Shown here piece after piece: positions 61,830 to 64,000 of a DNA stretch of 64,000 bases; the stretch's first letter is position 1, and the number at the start of each line of letters is the position of its first letter. The stretch is from Orientallactaga sibirica (taxonomy: Eukaryota; Chordata; Mammalia; Rodentia; Dipodidae): positions 4,319,501 to 4,383,500 of the forward strand of contig JAEOAD010002231.1 in assembly GCA_036365145.1 (NCBI GenBank), given 5' to 3'. The translations under genes and the position numbers were made by a program. The notes beneath the pieces were generated by a model. That model did no database searches and was not told where the DNA came from. It worked only from the letters and a program-made list of their open reading frames with translations.

Positions 61830-62029
61830 TTTTTTTTTCAAGTTTATTTGCAGAGAGAGAGAAGAGAAACACGGAGAATGGATGAACCAGGGCCTCCAGC
61901 AGTGGCAAATGGATTCCAGACGCATGCACCCCTTGGTGCCTCTGGCTTTATGTGGGCACTGGGGAATAGAACTTGGGTTGTTAGGCTTTGCAGGCAAGTG
62001 CATTAAACACTGATCCATCTCTCCAGCCC
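61830..62029 (-). repeat. T-SINE
   Basis: Complete antisense copy ending GATCCATCTCTCCAGCCC. Confidence 0.92.
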
Positions 62030-62207
62030 TGGTTAAGTCATTTTAAAGTGAAATGTCTTATGTTCCTTTGAGGCAGTTTAGGGTGATTAACACCCCCTCC
62101 CAAAGTAAACCAGGGAATTCCCTTGAGTCTACTCTTATAGTCTCAACTTTGCTAGAAGTCATAGAAGGATATGACTTCTTATCTCTTGCCTAAGGGTGTT
62201 CCCTAGG

Positions 62208-62400
62208 GCTGGAGAGATGGCTTAGTGGTGAAAGCACTTGCTAGCCAAGTGGAAGGACCCAGGTTCAAATCCCCAGTACCCATGTAAAGCCAGATACACA
62301 AGGTGGTACACATGTGGGATTCATTTGCAATGGCTAGAGGCTATAGCACACCCCTTCTCTCTTTCTCTCTCAAATAAGTAAATAAAATATTTTTTAAAAA
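62208..62400 (+). repeat. T-SINE inside the LTR
   Basis: GGCTTAGTGGTGAAAGCACT; complete. Confidence 0.92.
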
Positions 62401-62410
62401 TTGTTACACC

Positions 62411-62628
62411 TGGGCTGGGGAGATAGCTTAGCGGTTATTTGTCTGCAAAGCCAAAAGACCTCGGTTCTATTCCTCAGGGCCCAGGTAAGCCAGATGAACA
62501 AGGAGGTGCATGCATCTGGAGTTCATTTGCAGTGGCTGGAAGCCCTGGTGTGCCCATTCTCTCTGTCTCTGCCTCTTTCATGCTCTCAAATAAATAAAAA
62601 TAAATAAATATTTTTTTTTTTAAAAAAA
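62411..62628 (+). repeat. T-SINE inside the LTR
   Basis: Head with a 7-base loss (GCGGTTATTTGTCTGC); the rest complete. The LTR resumes at GGTTCCCTTGATC. Confidence 0.92.
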
Positions 62629-62797
62629 GGGGTTCCCTTGATCTGTTTTATTCCATAAACAGCTTGAGTCCTTCCCTAGGAAGGAGTTTCCCTTTCCAAA
62701 AATTAAGATTCCTGGAAGGATTAAACCTGAACCTAGAGTTGTGATTGGTTAAGCTCATCCCCTAAAACCTGGCCTCATGGCTGGTTAACTCAGAACC

Positions 62798-62804
62798 TAT
62801 AAAT
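62798..62804 (+). promoter_or_regulatory. LTR TATA box
   Basis: TATAAAT, in the position matching 42,666 of the first LTR; about 100 bp before the degenerate AATGAA polyadenylation site (62,899). Confidence 0.55.
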
Positions 62805-63041
62805 GACCCCAATTTGGGCCTCGAGGTAGGCTTTACTGGTTCCTGCCTTCTCATGAGTAAGAGCCTTCCTGCAACCTCCTTTTTCCTTCTCTTGAACTAA
62901 TGAAGTCTAAACTTTACCCTCTGGTCTGTGGATTTCAATTCTTTGAATTCATAAGACATGATTTGTTTGGGATAGCCCAAAATTATTGGTGTGTTGGCAT
63001 ATATTGGTGCAATGGTGAGGAACGTCAAACATCCAGTTTCA

Positions 63042-63216
63042 GGCTGGAGAGATGGTTTAGTGGTTAAGGCACTTGCCTGCAAAGCTTAAGAACCCAAGTT
63101 CAATTCCCCAGAACCAATGTAAGCCAGATACACATGGTGGTGCATGCAGCTGGAGTCGCCGTTTGCAGTGGCTAGAGGCCCTGGTACATCCATTCTCTTT
63201 CTCCCTTTGTCTCAAA

Positions 63217-63255
<39 letters not shown>

Positions 63256-63270
63256 ATTATTTTATTAAAA
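63042..63270 (+). repeat. T-SINE
   Basis: Complete, with a long (AAAT)n tail at 63,211-63,257. ATCCAGTTTCA at about 63,030 and 63,272 flanks it. Confidence 0.94.
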
Positions 63271-63308
63271 AATCCAGTTTCACTTTATACATTTAAATAT
63301 ATACTTTG

Positions 63309-63487
63309 GGGTTGGAGAGATGGCTTAGTGATTAAGGCACTTGCCTGCAAAGCCTAACTACCCAGGTTCAATTCCCCAGTACCCATGTAAGCCAGATGCA
63401 CAAGGTGGCACAAGCATCTGGAGTTCGTTTGCAGTGGCTAGAGGCTCTGGTATGCCCATTCTCTCTGTCTCTCAAATAAATAAAATA
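63309..63487 (+). repeat. T-SINE
   Basis: Near consensus (GGTTCAATTCCCCAGTACCC). ATATACTTTG flanks it (63,299 and about 63,495). Confidence 0.94.
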
Positions 63488-63755
63488 TTTAAAAAATATA
63501 CTTTGTAAAAATATTTTCAAATTATATATGAAAAAAATCTGATACTTATAAATTTTTTTTTGTTCCCCTCTTATTTTTAAAATTTTCTACTTGGAGTAAG
63601 AATCACATTTCAAAGAGTAAGCAGGCCATTTTAAACTAGTGAAAATTTAGTTCCCAAAGTTAATAGCCAAATGTCCATCTCAATATTTATTTTCAGCAGT
63701 AAAATATGACCAAACCTGAGCCATTAATATGATCAGCCACCAGCAAAAATGTCAG

Positions 63756-63910
63756 CCAGCCAGGTGTGGTGGTGCACACCTTTAATCCCAGTACTTGGGA
63801 GACTGAGTTGGGAGGATTGCCATGAATTCAAGGCCACTCTGAGACTACACAGTAAATTTCCCAAGTCAGCCGAGGCTAGCTAAGCATGAGATCATACCTT
63901 GAAAATTAAA
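63756..63910 (+). repeat. B1 SINE
   Basis: Complete, moderately diverged (CTAAGCATGAGATCATACCTTG near the 3' end). Confidence 0.9.
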
Positions 63911-64000
63911 AAAGTCAACTAGCTTTGTTTTCTGCCAGAGATTTTGCCCGCTCAATGCATTGGAAATTTCTCAATTAAAATACAACTTTGCTTGAATTTT

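Larger units (their letters stand above)
62069..63033 (+). mobile_element. Second ERV LTR of the same family
   Basis: TGAGGCAGTTTAGGGTGATT, CAGCTTGAGTCCTTCCCTAG, AAGGAGTTTCCCTTTCC, CTGGCCTCATGGCTGG, TATAAAT, CTCTGGTCTGTGGATTTCAA and TTTGAATTCATAAGACATG match the LTR at 41,887 in order and strand. LTR parts are 62,069-62,207, 62,401-62,410 and 62,629-63,033. The spacing between the two LTRs (~20 kb) holds no retroviral genes, so they are better read as separate solo LTRs. Confidence 0.7.

Noticed and set aside
41887..63033. One provirus spanning the two LTRs
   Set aside because: The 19 kb between them contains SINEs, L1 relics and no gag, pol or env trace, so two separate LTRs are simpler.
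1..64000. Small nuclear, 5S, 7SK or microRNA genes
   Set aside because: I looked for the well-known starts and internal boxes of U1, U2, U6 and 5S and saw none; hairpins without conservation data are not enough for a microRNA call.

Overview
The window reads as non-coding nuclear DNA of a rodent, either intergenic or the inside of a large intron. No bacterial, phage or organellar feature is present, and I find no protein-coding gene, RNA gene or exon I would defend. Two short interspersed elements dominate. One is a 7SL-derived B1 whose copies read like GCCGGGCGTGGTGGCGCACG, then CCTTTAATCCCAGCACTCGG, and later a diagnostic GACTACATAGTGAATTCCAG. The other is a tRNA-derived SINE (called T-SINE here) that opens GGCTGGAGAGATGGCTTAG and keeps recognisable pol III A and B boxes. 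This pair is not the standard mouse/rat B1/B2 set; it fits my recollection of Dipodoidea (jerboas, jumping mice). That assignment is an inference.

Layout. 1-38.5 kb: very dense SINEs, mostly plus-strand, with nested stacks (16.9-18.3 kb, 37.5-38.3 kb), a 1.35 kb L1 3' end (22.85-24.20 kb), another L1 3' end (34.40-34.64 kb), and old mammalian relics (L2-like at 9.65-10.19 kb and 37.3-38.5 kb; MIR at 27.65 and 32.75 kb). 38.5-53.7 kb: SINEs here are mainly minus-strand; the stretch also holds minus-strand old L1 pieces (38.5-39.6 kb, 50.7-51.6 kb) and an endogenous-retrovirus LTR broken by SINEs (41.9-43.3 kb). 53.7-57.2 kb: a strange zone of diverged ~1.3 kb tandem units mixed with B1 fragments. 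57.2-64 kb: SINE-rich again, with a third L1 3' end (57.7-57.9 kb), a GC-rich island carrying a 19-bp minisatellite and a predicted G-quadruplex (60.6-61.3 kb), and a second copy of the same LTR family (62.07-63.03 kb).

Nothing here works as an operon or pathway. The genetic activity recorded is retrotransposition: L1 endonuclease-type target-site duplications, SINE-into-SINE nesting, repeated use of one target, and A-tails that grew into microsatellites (mainly GAAA/GGAA from B1, AAAT from T-SINE). The most unusual signals are the 53.7-57.2 kb patchwork, the serial same-target insertions, two diagnostic T-SINE subfamilies, and the isolated GC-rich island. I see no evidence of a new coding biological system. 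Element boundaries were read by eye and may be off by several bases.
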